Positions 30,030 to 40,953 of a stretch of DNA of 64,000 nt are shown in pieces (positions within the stretch are counted from its first letter, which is position 1; every line of letters begins with the position of its first letter). The stretch is from positions 7,461,838-7,525,837 of the forward strand of contig JABAKD010000025.1 of assembly GCA_012845835.1 (NCBI GenBank). The letters are read 5' to 3'. The position numbers were made by a program, and so were the translations under genes. The notes under the pieces are model-generated. The model saw only the letters and a program-made list of their open reading frames with translations, was not told the DNA's origin and did no database searches. This stretch comes from Undaria pinnatifida. Its lineage: Eukaryota; Sar; Phaeophyceae; Laminariales; Alariaceae.

Positions 30030-30530
30030 TATTCCACGGGAAACGTCGTGTTGTTTTGGCAACCCCCTCCATGTTTTCGCAATTAACAGCGTCGGCGTTT
30101 GTTGTCGACGACACTTCGTCCTCTTGCGCAGTGCAAGTTGTGATGGCCGAACAGGCACGCCTCATCCACGACCACCGTGCATTGGAGCTCATACTAATCA
30201 CGTTGGAAGCCCTATCGCACAAGCGCAACGGAAGGAGCTTCCGGGGTTTTGACAATGCCGGTTTGGAGTGGGAATGCGAAAACACCGTTCTCGCAGGGAC
30301 GGTTGCCAAGTGTTCACAAAACCAGGAGATGAAACGCCACTTTTTAGGCACTGGTATTACACGTTTAGCTGAAGCCAGTCCTTTAGGCCAGGTGCGGGGA
30401 CTCCAGGCGAACGACCCGACGCCCATGACCCCCACTTGTGGCGAGAAAAGAACTTGCACGGGCAAGCTTTTTGTACCGTCCGCGACTTCCTTTGTCACAA
30501 TATAGACGCGTTTGCACACCCCTTCTCTTC
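30030..30530 (+). pseudogene. NADAR-like (YbiA/DUF1768) domain in Ty3-A, frameshifted
   Basis: Blocks in family order: VLFWQPP; FVVDDTSSSCAVQVVMAEQA with RLIHD; KRNGRSFRGFD; LEWECENTVLAGTVAK then CSQNQEMKRHFLGTG; LAEASP; and, after a frame change near 30,375-30,425, DAHDPHLWREKNLHGQA with VRDFL. NADAR proteins share FW/FSNF, the vEq.MqaqKA helix, a W, aKF.QN, lL.Tg..lvEaSp.D..WG.G, and GkN.LG..Lm.vR. Here the D..WGIG segment is scrambled. Known NADARs act on N-glycosidic ADP-ribose derivatives. The copy is broken, and its role in the element is unknown. Confidence 0.72.
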
Positions 30531-30811
30531 TACTCAATTCTGCACTCCGACGTTGTCCGAGATAATTCATGAGATTAACCCCGCACCGCTGACACGCACT
30601 TCGGCTTTCAGCACGTGCTTGCCCCGGTCCTCCTTCGGAGTTTTCGACCCATTTTTCCGACGCGCCAGCGGATCACAGCCCCAATGTGCTGGCTATCGCC
30701 TCTTGCGTCGCGCCCACCCCGACGGACACGCCCTAGCTCCCCGAGCACGGCCGGGACCTCGTCGGAGGCACGATTACGCTCGACGACGCTTCTTTTACTA
30801 CCAAAATTACC

Positions 30812-31160
30812 GTGCATAGCGAAACCACCACCTCTACAGTTTTAGGTTGTGTCACGCTCCTAGACACTGGCTCCCCCGAGATGTTCATCCGCCGTGACGT
30901 CTTGGAGCAGATGTTTGCGGGTGGTGTGTCCGCCGTTAATTGCGAGCAGGGCTCTGCCCCTCGTTCCTGGGAGGATTCGATAAATCCGCTCCCCTACGAA
31001 CTTCGACGAGCGTCTGCACGAGCGTCCAATTCTTCCCGGCTGAACAGCCGACGTGCTCTCTCGCCGTGTGGGCCTGCGTCGTTCCGCCCTGAGTTATGCA
31101 ACAAGCGGTGCTCCTGGGATGCGAGAGCTGGATGCGTTTTAATGCGCGGCCCTACCGCTC
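30812..31160 (+). pseudogene. Ty3-A retropepsin-like protease
   Basis: LGCVTLLDTGSPEMFIRRDVL carries the aspartyl protease signature LLDTGSP. After a frame change near 31,000-31,100 the C-terminal part reads QQAVLLGCESWMRF, where the family has an ILG..W motif. Cleaves the polyprotein in active relatives. Confidence 0.75.
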
Positions 31161-31800
31161 TTTCCCCCCCCGCCCCTCTGATCAGAGAATTTTCAGCGAG
31201 CTGACGCTATCTCACCATGCCCCCACGGCTGCATCGGCTTTCGTACCCCACCCCCTCGCCTCTGGCGGAGGTTTCTACCTCCGTTACGGTGGCGCCGATA
31301 GCGTCACTTTGTCAGACGAGCCTCAGCTGCTCGCTGTTAACTTGGTCCGCAGTAACGGCCTACCAGCCCTTACAGGCCACTATCTCGTCGAAATGTTGCC
31401 CCAGCCAGACCTTCTTCTTGCCGAAGAACATTTTGCTGCTTCAGGGCGACAGGTTCTCCCCATCAGTGGCGCGACTGACCTCGATTCCGGCGACCTTCTG
31501 GGAGTCGCCTACGCCCCATTGATGAGCGCACCCTTTGCCGTTTTTCAGAGCACGAACAGTGCACCAGCCGTCTCCCCGTCCACGAACGCGCCTGAGGTGG
31601 TGATGATTTCGGAACCCTCTCTTGCAGCAGCCGCAACCACGGCCTCGCCCTCGCTTGCCCTGCTCGAGCATTTGACTCCCGAACAAAGGGTTTCATTCCT
31701 GCGCGTCTGGCACCGCTTGCCGAGGCACCTGCGCGAAATATCTTTCGGCTTCATATCCCGGAGTGGACCCCTGCGGCCATCGAGGAACTAGGCGACGTCC
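31161..31800 (+). pseudogene. Ty3-A protease-RT linker
   Basis: Open frame from the protease end through LSHHAPTAASAFVPHPLASG and EQRVSFLRVWHRLPRHLRE. It has no recognised domain. Confidence 0.5.
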
Positions 31801-32640
31801 TCTGCGATTTTCCGGATGTTTTTTACATCTCCAAAACGAATTTTGGCTTGTGCTCGCTGATGTCCTTCGAAATTTTGGTACCGGAGGGCAGCACGCCTGT
31901 CACTTCCCGGCCACATCGCATCAACCCGACTTTTGCCAAAGAGGTGGACGCAACCCTCAATCATTACCTCGCTGCCGGTCTGATCCAACGCTCGACTTCG
32001 CCATACTCGAGCCCCATGGTGGTCGTCCCAAAAACATCTGGCGGGGTTCGGATCACTGTTAACGTCAAGAAGCTCAACGACTTTAGCAGACTCAGCCAGC
32101 TGCCCATCCCGCGCGTGGATCAGGTCCTGAACTATTTGGGGATGCATTTTCTCGCTCTTACACCTAGTGTCATCGTTTCACCAGATAACCGCCCACAAGG
32201 ACACAGTTCCACTAACAGCATTCTGCACCCCACGGGCCTTTACGAGGGGCTGGTTGTGCCTCAGGCAGCAGCGCATCGCCTGGTTGTTTTATGGAAGTGA
32301 TCGGCGAGGTTTCCAAGGGTTTGGAACAGGTTGTGGCATACCTAGACGATGTGATCGTGTTAGATTCAGACCCGTCGACCCACCTTAAAACCGTCCGTGC
32401 CCTCTTCGAGCGACTGCGCAATCACAACCTTAAGCTCTCTCCCTCGAAAGCCAGACTCGGCTCGACGGACGCCGATTTCCTGGGCCACTCCATCTCGCCC
32501 GCGGGCGCGCGCCCAAACGCCGAGAATGTGTCGGCTTTGACTCTCATGCCCATGCCCCGCGAACTGAAACAGCTGCGTTTTCTCCTCGCTGGCCTTTCGT
32601 ACTACCGAACGTTTCTGCCAGATATATCCAAACGGATTTG
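31801..32640 (+). pseudogene. Ty3-A reverse transcriptase (frameshifted)
   Basis: Block 1 (31,848 on): PVTSRPHRINPTFAKEVD, AGLIQRSTSPYSSPMVVVPK, GGVRITVNVKKLN and LSQLPIPRVDQVL. Block 2 is split over two frames between 32,160 and 32,290 (FHQITAHKDTVPLTAF; TGLYEGLVVPQ). Block 3: EVIGEVSKGLEQVVAYLDD with VIV, containing the catalytic YLDD, then LKLSPSKA, FLGHSISPAG and LSYYRTFLPD. TGA at 32,639 interrupts the frame where relatives have Arg. Confidence 0.85.
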
Positions 32641-33190
32641 ACCAATCACGGCCCTCCTCAAGAATGGCATCAAATGTTTGTTCACGCCGAGCATGGAAGT
32701 CATCATGCGTGACATGCTTGCGGATCTCGCAGCTCCACCGGTCCTGGTCTTCCCCGATTGGGACGCCGTGAAGGACGGCTCCCGCTCTTTTCGTGTGTAT
32801 TGCGACGCCAGCATTGGTGGCTTGGGCGCTACGCTAGAACAAGAACAGCCCCACGGCTCCGTGAGGCCTATTGCCTATGTTAGCCGCGGTAACCTCGACT
32901 CAAAAAGACATTGGACGCCGCTCGATTTGAAACCAGACAGCATCGTATGCGCGATCAAGCGCCTTCGAGGATACCTTTGGGGAACGAAGTTTGGCATTTT
33001 TTTGGGCCACAAGGCTCTGGAAAATATCGGAAAAGTTGGAGACCACAACGCGCGAGTTCAGAGGTGGCTTGGGTACCTGACCGCGTTTGGCTACACACTG
33101 GAGTACCGGAAAGGAAGCGCAAATGGTAATGCTGACTTCCTCTTGCGGCTGCTTCAGCCGCCGACTGAGCACGACCGCAGCGGTTCTAGC
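32641..33190 (+). pseudogene. Ty3-A RNase H
   Basis: In the same frame as the last RT block: VFPDWDAV, RSFRVYCDASIGGLGATLEQ, IAYVSRG, RHWTPLDLKPDSIVCAIKRL, LWGTKFGIFLGHKALENIGK, LEYRKGSANGNADFLLRL. The first catalytic Asp (YCDAS) is present, but GHKAL replaces the usual DH.AL, losing another acidic position. Confidence 0.8.
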
Positions 33191-33234
33191 TGCCTCACCC
33201 CTGTCGATGATGAGGCCATATACCTCGTAAGGGC

Positions 33235-34090
33235 TTGCGGCCTGCTCATCCATCCGCATCGGCCCCCGGCATTGGCTTGGGTGGGCTGGTGCCCCAACCC
33301 GATTGCGCCGTCTTGGGTGGGACCCCCTTTACCTCCACTGATTTTCGCGATTTTCGCGCACACGGGCCACCTATGAGGATTGACGACCTTTCTGCTCCCA
33401 CCGGGAGATTCGACGTCACCCGTGTTTCTTCTTCCGTCGGTACCGGTGACGACCGCCTCGGCCGCGCCCCATTTCGGCCTGCCGCCGACGCCACTTTTGA
33501 TCCGGGCTTCGCGGTGCCCTCCGAGGCTATACCATCAGACTTACCCCCGCGGGCCCCTACGCTCCCATCGGAGGCTTCAGTGGCACTGCCGCCTACGGGC
33601 CACATCTCCACTCGGACGTGCCGAATACCAGCCGCTGCGGCCGGTGCCGCGCATCCTGCCGTCGATTATGGTTTCGGATTCGGCAGGGTTCCGCGGACGT
33701 CTTTCTGTCGGGTCGATCCCCCGCCGCGCGTTCCGCGCCCTCGGCTGCCTTTGGCTGCCGCCTCGAGCGCATCTCGAGCCCCATCGCCTGTCCCGATGGT
33801 GCCCATCCCGTCTGACCGCGATCGAGCGGAGCCTTTGGGTCTCCAGCATTTAGGGCTCTCGACCCCTTCAGAGCCTTCCTCCGCCCCTACGACCGATTTG
33901 GACAACCTCGGCGCTGTTGCCGAACTGCACTTTGGTGATTCCGCTGCACGTTATTCGTACGCCGACTGGGAGAGAGAGCAACGCGCAGAGCCTACGTGCT
34001 ACGCTGCCATACAATCTTGGAGCTCGCTGGCAAAGACCGCCTCCATACTACCTACGAGGACATTGTTCTCCTCGTCCCTAATCCAATCCC
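33235..34090 (+). pseudogene. Ty3-A RNase H-integrase linker
   Basis: Long Pro/Ala-rich open frame (PPLPPR-like, PSPVPMVPIPS) with FTSTDFRDFRAHGPPMRID near its start. Likely a disordered tether typical of this family. Confidence 0.5.
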
Positions 34091-35075
34091 GGCCCACTAT
34101 TCCTTACGGCCTGCGGGGCGCGCGGCTTGCCTTTTGGGCGACAAACCAATCCGTATTTACATGCCGCTACTTATGGGCCCTTGGATCATGCAAGCCTGCC
34201 ATTCGACTGCTTCCTGCCATCTAGGCACGGCACGCACACTTCACGTACTCGAGCGTTTTTATTGGTGGGTAGGAATGAGCATATGCACCCGCTGGTAGTT
34301 GCGCCATTGCTTGAGGTGCCAATCGCGGAAGACACAGCGACTGGCGGTTCGATGGCCCGTCATTTCGATTCGCCTCCCTCAGGGGTCGGGCATTGCGGTA
34401 AGCGTGGAGTATTTGGGGCCATTGCCGGTCACGCCCCGGGGTAACACCGATATGCTGATTTTCACCGACCGCTTTAGCTGTCGTGCGGACATGTTCGCTG
34501 TCACCGCCGCTGAATTTACAGCTGAAGGCATGGCCAATATCGTTATCTACCGGCTTATTCTCCTTTGGGGGTGTCCACGTAGCATCCTCTCGGACAACGG
34601 CCTCCAGTTCTGCTCCAAGCTTTCCCACGTCGTATATGAGCGTCTTGGTGTTCGAAAATTCGCCACGAGCTCTTACCATCCAAGCGGTGGTGTAGAGCGC
34701 GTTAACCACACAATGGGCCAAATTCTGGCTATGGTCGTCAACGAACGCCAAGACAATTTGGATGCGCAGTTACCACACGTGGAGTTCGCCTACAACAATT
34801 CGGTCAGTGCCGCCACTGGCCTGGCCCCCAACGAGGTTCACATGGGCAGGCTCCCGCGCTTCCCTCTCACTATTTTCTCACCGCTCCGGGGTCGCCGATC
34901 ATCAGATCTTGGCCCGCCACCACCTCGCATACTACTGCGACCTGGCGTCAGAACGCCAACAGTGCGCCAACGATGTTGTTCGCGAGATGCATGCCTCAAC
35001 AGTTTCTCGTGTGGAACGGCGAAACTCAGCCCTCTCGCACGCTTTGCGCCAGATTCCCAACTTCTTCGTGGGTAA
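34091..35075 (+). pseudogene. Ty3-A integrase
   Basis: The N-terminal HHCC zinc finger reads CHLGTARTLHVLERFYWWVG, CTRW, an in-frame TAG at 34,296-34,298, then LRHCLRCQSRK. The core has VSVEYLGPLPVTPRGN, ILSDNGLQF, and SSYHPSGGVERVNHTM. The first catalytic position is Glu (VEYLGP) where active integrases have Asp; the second Asp (SDNG) and the Glu (VERV) are present. A frame change follows near LPRFPLTIF. Confidence 0.8.
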
Positions 35076-35382
35076 TTGGGTTTGGCTGTATAATAGGGCC
35101 TCCACAATTCACCAAGGCGCGAAAGCCGGCATGGATGTAAATGTGCTCAAGACTAAATTCGCGCTAAATTGGACGGGCCCCTACAAGATCCTTGCCGTCG
35201 ACCCCTGCCCCTCTGGCGACACACTGGACGGTTTTCCTCTTGAGGATAAGCTCCTCTATTTGGACCTCCCCACAGACATGCCGGCGCGGATGCGCACCGC
35301 CGCGTCTCTGTCGAGCGCTGCAAGCCCTGCACCAACTCTCACGGCCGCGGCGACATGCCTAAGTACCTTCCGGATGGGTTGA
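35076..35382 (+). pseudogene. Ty3-A integrase C-terminal GPY/F-type module
   Basis: VGNWVWLYNRAST, VLKTKFALNWTGPYKILAV and DKLLYLDLPTDMPARMR. WTGPYKI is the GPY/F signature that follows gypsy integrase cores. The frame is lost near 35,300. Confidence 0.75.
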
Positions 35383-35399
35383 CGCATTACGTGCTCAAC

Positions 35400-36031
35400 A
35401 ATTTTCCGAAGACGAAGTGTCGGCGCTCCTCCAGCGGCTAGAGGTGAAAAGGATCACCGGCCATCAATCAGTCCGTGGTAGGGATGGGGTCTTCGCGGTG
35501 ATGTGCAAGACGCATTGGACTGGGCTTTCCCGTCCGTCGTGGGAACGGGAGATGGACCTCCAGCTCTCGCGCCAGCAGATCTTGCTCTACTGGGCTGGCA
35601 CTCCAAACCAACACCGCCAAACCAACCGACTGTATCGGCAGATGCGCATTGGAGCGGCACAAGGGGAAGTTTCCCGTGCTAACGGCGAACGTTTCTTGGC
35701 ACCTGGCTTCGGCTGCGTGCCGCGTGTTGACTGGTTACGCCACTACAGCACCACGGTGCTCCCCAATGAGGCCCATTTTCGGTACAACGCCGATGACGGC
35801 TTGTGGTGGCCTGGGAAAATCAGCACTCGCACATTCATCGACGGGGAATATTTGGTACGTATTTTAGACGACCCGGGACCGATCGAGCCTCCGCTCCCTT
35901 TGGTTCACTACACGACCAGGACAGGAGGTGTCCGAGGTTCCTGGTGCCTTCATCTCCGTCGGGGTAAATCTGTTGCATGCGGGCTTCAAAGTAATTTAGA
36001 TGAACCTCGAGGCGCGGACGTCGCTAGTTGA
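35400..36031 (+). pseudogene. Ty3-A chromodomain-like plus Tudor-like C-terminus
   Basis: VKRITGHQSVRG, FAVMCKTHWTGLSRPSWERE, MDLQLSRQQILLYWAG has the strand-strand-helix order of a chromodomain (V..I..H, W.G...SWE...L.....L.YW). It is followed by HFRYNADDGLWWPGKI, GEYLVRILDDPGPIEPPLP, which looks like a Tudor-type strand pattern (WW.GKI...Y.VR..DD). Chromodomains on gypsy integrases are known to steer insertion to marked chromatin; that role here is inference. The open frame ends at TGA near 36,030. Confidence 0.65.
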
Positions 36032-36654
36032 CGTTCAGTCCAACACTGCCCTCGAGTATATTGATCCGGTTTTCCCGGTTTCGAACTTTGTTTCTTCAGG
36101 GGACAATCGTTATTGTTCAGGGGTTTTTTATTCAGTTTTCCTGGGGGGATTTTCCTGGCAATCATCCACCCGGTTTCGACGTCGCCCCCGCAGGGTGGGG
36201 CACGATGTCCATTCCGCGTGCGCGAGTTGGGGTTCGTGCGTAGCGCGTTCTCGTACGTTTTTGCCACCGCTTGGGGTTGGACTCGTGAGGGTTTTGACTC
36301 TTCCGCCTTCAACCCCAGCGCTTTCTAACTTTGCTATTGTTTCTACTTTCCTGCATAGTTCCGTTTTCCCTTTTCTCTACCCCCGCTTACCTCGCTAGTC
36401 TGTAGAAGTGATAGCTCTGGCGACTGCCGATCCCGTGATTCGCTGGAGTGTTCTGTACCCTTTTTCCCGTCTACCATTATTCGTTTGGGGTTTTACGCTG
36501 TAGCGTTTCCCCTGAGACCTTGTAGCCTTACAGGGTAAAGGTGTGGGAGTAGGTTGTCAAGAGCCGAATCTTCGAATCATGTTCTAGACCGTGGAACCGG
36601 TGCTTCCCCGAATCTTCCATATTTATGCATATACGGCTCATCAGGGTGGGCTAG

Positions 36655-36916
36655 TGATATGGTATTCACCTGGGAGCCTAACAAGGCGTAAGATATGGGA
36701 TGCGGCTGGATATAAAGGGTTTTGCATGCCTTTGAAGGCATGTGCGTATAGGAAGAGGGGATGATGATTTTGCTTCGCGGAATTGAACGCTATTCAATTC
36801 GTCCGTGGCGTGGAACTAAGACGAAGGCTTATCTAGTACAAGTGAGTGACCAACGTGGAACCTGCCTAGTAGAGACACCTGCAAAGGGTGGCCTGTGTCT
36901 GTAACAGCCCCGGAAT
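36655..36916 (+). repeat. Ty3-A 3' LTR
   Basis: Partner of 26,132-26,393; starts TGATATGG after CAGGGTGGGCTAG, a weak purine tract. Diverged from the 5' copy by roughly 15 percent by eye, suggesting an old insertion. Confidence 0.75.
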
Positions 36917-37520
36917 CTTAGTGTAACAAAAGCCATCGATGGACGATTTTTATTCAATAGTCCAAACCACGTATAATAATGCGGTTTCTTCCCCGACGTC
37001 TACTGTTCACAGTAGAGCTTACCACTTAATCGAGAAAGTGGTTGATGCACACTGTGTACGAGACGAAGGGGGTTTTACTCTACATTGGTTGGTGCGTTTC
37101 ATCGGGTTAGTGGTAGTGTTAGGGTTAGGGTATATATATAATTTGAAGAGTATGAAATGTCAACCACTTTCTCGAATAAGTGGTACGGTACCCTCACTGT
37201 TCAGGACAACAATAATTGCCATCGATGGACAACTTCTGCGGGTCTATTTCTCACGCAATGTATTTTACTGCTGCTTCCCCGACATCGGTTATTGCTCAGG
37301 ATAATAGCGTTCGACGGACACCTCTTGATGGTCTATTTTTCAAACAAAGTACACTGTCTGCTGTTGCTTCCCCGACACATATATTTATAGTGTTCGAGAC
37401 AGTAGGCATCGTTAGGCAAAATTTATTGACCTTCTGTTCACACAATGTATATTGCTGTTGATTCCCCGACATCTGTTGTTCCCAACAGTATCTATCAATA
37501 GCACATAGTGTCCAATCTCT
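36917..37520 (+). repeat. ~95-bp satellite with GCCATCGATGGAC and GCTTCCCCGACAT cores
   Basis: CTTCCCCGAC-type words at about 37,010, 37,275, 37,368 and 37,463, the last three spaced 93-95 bp apart, with GCCATCGATGGAC or GTTCGACGGAC in the intervals. A partial unit lies left of Ty3-A at 26,080-26,131, and further CCATCGATGGACAC words occur at 38,353-38,420. Confidence 0.75.
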
Positions 37521-37584
37521 GTGGCTTTTCAATGGCCATTGACAAACATCTTTTCGAGAATATAATAAAAAAAATAGTATTGAC

Positions 37585-37668
37585 CTCGGTGACAATCGAA
37601 CTGACGACACATATTTTCTTGGTTATATAGCACCAACCCACTGAGCCGAAAGGCAACGACACACAGCA
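37585..37668 (-). other. tRNA-like sequence
   Basis: Read on the minus strand, GGCTCAGTGGGTTGGTG resembles a tRNA A-box and D-arm, and AGTTCGATTGTC resembles a B-box about 40 bases later. The T-stem pairs poorly. It could be a decayed tRNA or a tRNA-derived SINE head. Confidence 0.35.
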
Positions 37669-37699
37669 GTAGTAGTAGCTACGATAGGGCAAGCGCTTT

Positions 37700-38540
37700 G
37701 AAGCGGCCATGAAAAAAGCGTCGTCAGGAAGAAATTTAGATGAAAATTTAGAAATGTTGTCCCATGATTTATTCGTTCAAGCTCTGCATATGCCAAGATC
37801 CAAGAATAGCTCGGGCGACACCCAAAATGAAAAAATCGCACTTCTCGCTTGTCTCACTCAGCCCCCATCCGCGATCACGTCGAGGTGTGGAACGGATAAG
37901 GCAGGGCGAGGGGCTTTGGAGCCGCCCCCCGAAGACGGCGCTCGAACGAATCGATTTGACCCCTCCCCCCACCCCCTGTCCTCTTCTCCCCCCCCTCCCC
38001 GCCCTCCCCCTTCCCCCGCCCCTCCACTTCTCCCCCCCCGCGCATCCTGTCGTGGGGGTTGCTCATGCTTTTACGGCACTGAAACGGCGCCAACGTTAAT
38101 TATCTTCAGGCCCCAGGCGAGCGTATGGGCCTCCGTTTCTGGAACTCCCAATTGGTAAGTTTCGTTTCGTCCTCGCCGCAAAAGGCACTTCTTTCGATTT
38201 TTTGTTTTGGGGGGGTGGGGGGGCAGCAACGTGCAGCAGCGTAGCTTCTACCATTCCATTGCGGATTCAGCACGCCGCAAAATTGACACTACACGGGATC
38301 TTTATAAAGGAGGGGGAGGAGTACCCCCTTTCGATAGGGGGCGGGGGGTCAATTGCCATCGATAGACACACTTCATATATATTACATTGGGGCTGGGAAT
38401 AGCCATCGATGGACACGCTCGACAACCTGTTTTAGAGACCGTATGTCTATCTAATAGTTATGTCGATAAATTCGGACTATTGACGACTCGCATTATGGGG
38501 TAAATGATGTTTGTTGCGCACATATACCCCGAACAACAGA
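37700..38540. other. No supported gene; C-rich and G-rich tracts
   Basis: An open frame on the + strand at 37,709-38,158 encodes 149 residues that become Pro-rich and shows no recognised domain. C-rich DNA at 37,960-38,045 and a G run at 38,205-38,224 stand out. Confidence 0.5.
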
Positions 38541-38544
38541 AGGG

Positions 38545-39740
38545 AATATAGGGCTTCCTACCGTCTATGTTACTATTTCGAATAGTTTCCGTTGGGTTTT
38601 TGTTAACAGTAACCGTCATGTGTTTTCGGTATGGGTTGGATACGATGTGTGTGATATCTGTGTAATAGTGTGATTCTGTACTGGTACGTGTATCCCTGGT
38701 ATCGTATTCGGAGTGGGGGCCTGCTGGTATGTGGAGATCGTTGTCCCCTCGGTTGGAAGGGGGCTATGTGTACGTACGTATAAGGGGCCCACACTTGGTG
38801 TCTTGCTGGTGGTGACCGGAGGCTACTAGGAGATTTCTTACCGTCTGTGGTAAGACTTCGTATCTTTCCTGTTTAGATATAGACTATATTTTCTCGTCAC
38901 CGTAATTTGTTTCCGGTATGGGTTGGATACGATCTGTGTGATATCTGTGTAATAGTGTGATTCTGTACTAGTATGAATCTCCCTGGTACCGTATTCGCAA
39001 TGGGGGCCTGCTGGTATGTGGAGATCGTTGTTCCCTCGGCATGCAATGGGGGGTATGTGTACGTATGTATAAGAGGCCAAACCTATGTGTCTTGCTGGTG
39101 GTGGCCGGAGGCTACTAGGACATTTCCTACAGTCTGTATTAAGATTCGTACCTTTGCTGTTTGGATGTACTCTTCCAGTAGCCGTCATTTGTTTTCGGTA
39201 CGGGTTGGATGCGATATGTGTGATATTTGTGTAATAGTGTGATTCTGTACTGGTATGTGTATCCTTGGTACCGCATTCGGAGTGGGGGCGTGCTGGTATG
39301 TGGAGTTTATAGTTCCCTCGGCAAGCAGGGGGGGGTATGTGTCCGTACGTTAAGAGGGCCAAAACCATAATGATGCGTTTCGCTGGTGGTGGCCGGAGGT
39401 TACTAGAAGATTTCCTACTGTCTGTGTTGATATTTTGTATCTTTTCTGTTTGGATATATAGTCTATTGGCAGTAACCATAATTTGTTTTCGGTGTGGGTT
39501 ATATACGATATGTATTATATCCGTGTTAAAATGTCGTCCTGTGCTAGTATATGTATCCCTGGTACTGTGTTCGGAGTTGGACCATGCTGGTATGTGGAGA
39601 TCGTTGTCCCCTCGGGAGGGTGGGGAGTTTGTGCACGCACGTATAGGGCGCCAACACTGGGTGTTTTGCTGGTGGTCACCGGAGGCTACTAAGAGATTTC
39701 CTTCCGTCCGTGTTGAGATTTTAGTCTAGTCTATATATTT
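38545..39740 (+). repeat. ~290-bp satellite, left array
   Basis: Four or more units. The word TTGCTGGTGGT(G)xCCGGAGGCTACTA recurs at about 38,802, 39,092, 39,381 and 39,667 (spacing 286-290). Each unit also has GGTATGGGTTGGATACGAT, AGTGTGATTCTGTACT, GGGGGCCTGCTGGTATGTGGAGATCGTTGT and GTACGTACGTAT. Confidence 0.95.
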
Positions 39741-39983
39741 CAAGTTGAAATTGTTTTTTTCCAGATTCTAGAAAGCAGAATATTATCGAAGTATGAGAAA
39801 ATATTGGTTTGTACGTACGCAAGAAGTTTGACTAATCAATCAATGCTGTAATTCATAGTCGTATGAGCGATAGCGTTGGGTACACCTGGCCCAGCTGTGT
39901 AGGCGACGACCTGCGCGCGGAGCGCGTAGGGGAGCAGAGTCAGAGCCACAGGTCCTAGGCGTGATACAGACTAGTTTAAGTTC

Positions 39984-40953
39984 GTGCACTCCCCGACGAT
40001 GGAGGAGTGCAAGTCACCGGAGGCTGAAGATCTCATGGCTGCTGCTGTACGCGATCCTAATCAGGCCGCCTCGGCTGCTGCGCGAGTCGAGGCACAGGCT
40101 CATGCTGCTGTCGCTGGTGTGCAAGACGAGGTCGACGCTCGCCGTGCCGAAGCTCTGGCTGCTGTGCGAGCTGAGTCCCAAGGTCGTCGTGCCGCAGCCG
40201 CTTCGGCTGCTGCTACTGCTGCGTTTGCCACCGCGGCACCATCTTTGCTCAGCCCCAGTCCCGCTGTGTCCGAGGCTGCGGGGGTAACATCGGCTGAAGT
40301 GCTGCACTGGCAAGGAAGGGCAGGTGTCTGGCGAGTTTGCTCGGATAGACGGAGACGTGTTCCGCCTCGAGTCGACGATGGATCAACTGCTTACCTTTTT
40401 TGGAACCCTGCAGAATGCGGTAGCTGGTGGCGCGTCTAAAACCGAGAACGAGAACGTCGAGGCCATGCTCCAGCAGTTCATAGACAACTTTGCCGATCAG
40501 CAGCCGGCCCCGCGGGACAGTGGGGACGCGAGGGAGCGCCACGTCCAAAAGTCGCAGTTACCTGACGACACTGCGCTATGGAAACATATGACGTCCAGAA
40601 AACATTGGGTGCTCCGCGGGCGTATACCTCCCAACATTGGCGACTCGGCGGCGGATATCCAGTCCTTCGTATGCGAGGCCGTCAACGTCACGACGGCAGT
40701 GGCTACCCAGCTCCGCGCGATAAGTGACTTTGACGTTCGTCCGTACGGGCCGCGCGCGGAAGGGATGGTCGACTACCTGCTGATGGTCGCTGACCGCCTC
40801 GATTTTTTGCGCCAGGCTCATGTGGCGGTCCTGTCTGTTGGGTTTTCCCTCGACAGCGGCAGCGACCGCCATTGCCGGGAGAGGGTGGCAACGATCGATG
40901 CCACCTTCACGTCAGTGTCTGCCGACCTACGCCGGCACACCCTTAGCAATATT
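39984..40953 (+). pseudogene. Unrecognised Ala-rich gene, 5' part, interrupted by Ty3-B
   Basis: Two frames. The first encodes MEECKSPEAEDLMAAAVRD and an Ala/Arg-rich, probably helical stretch (EVDARRAEALAAVRAES). The second, from about 40,320, encodes GEFARIDGDVFRLESTMDQ, PPNIGDSAADIQSFVCEAVN and RRHTLSNI. The frame change near 40,280-40,320 may be a short intron or an indel. The gene continues at 52,912 once Ty3-B is removed. A partial copy lies at 42,900-43,395. I do not recognise the family; capsid-like protein of another element is one possibility. Confidence 0.6.

Larger units (their letters stand above)
26132..36916 (+). mobile_element. Ty3-A: decayed Ty3/gypsy retrotransposon
   Basis: Direct terminal repeats bracket gag, protease, RT, RNase H and integrase in gypsy order (integrase last) on the + strand. 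The flanks are parts of the ~95-bp CATCGATGGAC satellite: the left flank ends in GTTCAGGATA and the right flank resumes at ACAAAAGCCATCGATGG, as in intact units, so the element interrupted a satellite unit. No clean target duplication is visible. At least four frameshifts and three in-frame stops are seen in pol, so the copy is dead. Unusual extras are a NADAR-like domain before the protease and chromodomain-like plus Tudor-like modules after the integrase. Confidence 0.85.

Noticed and set aside
37709-38158. 149-residue + strand frame after the satellite
   Set aside because: Becomes Pro/Ser-rich over a C-rich tract; no domain or conserved neighbour, so not called as a gene.
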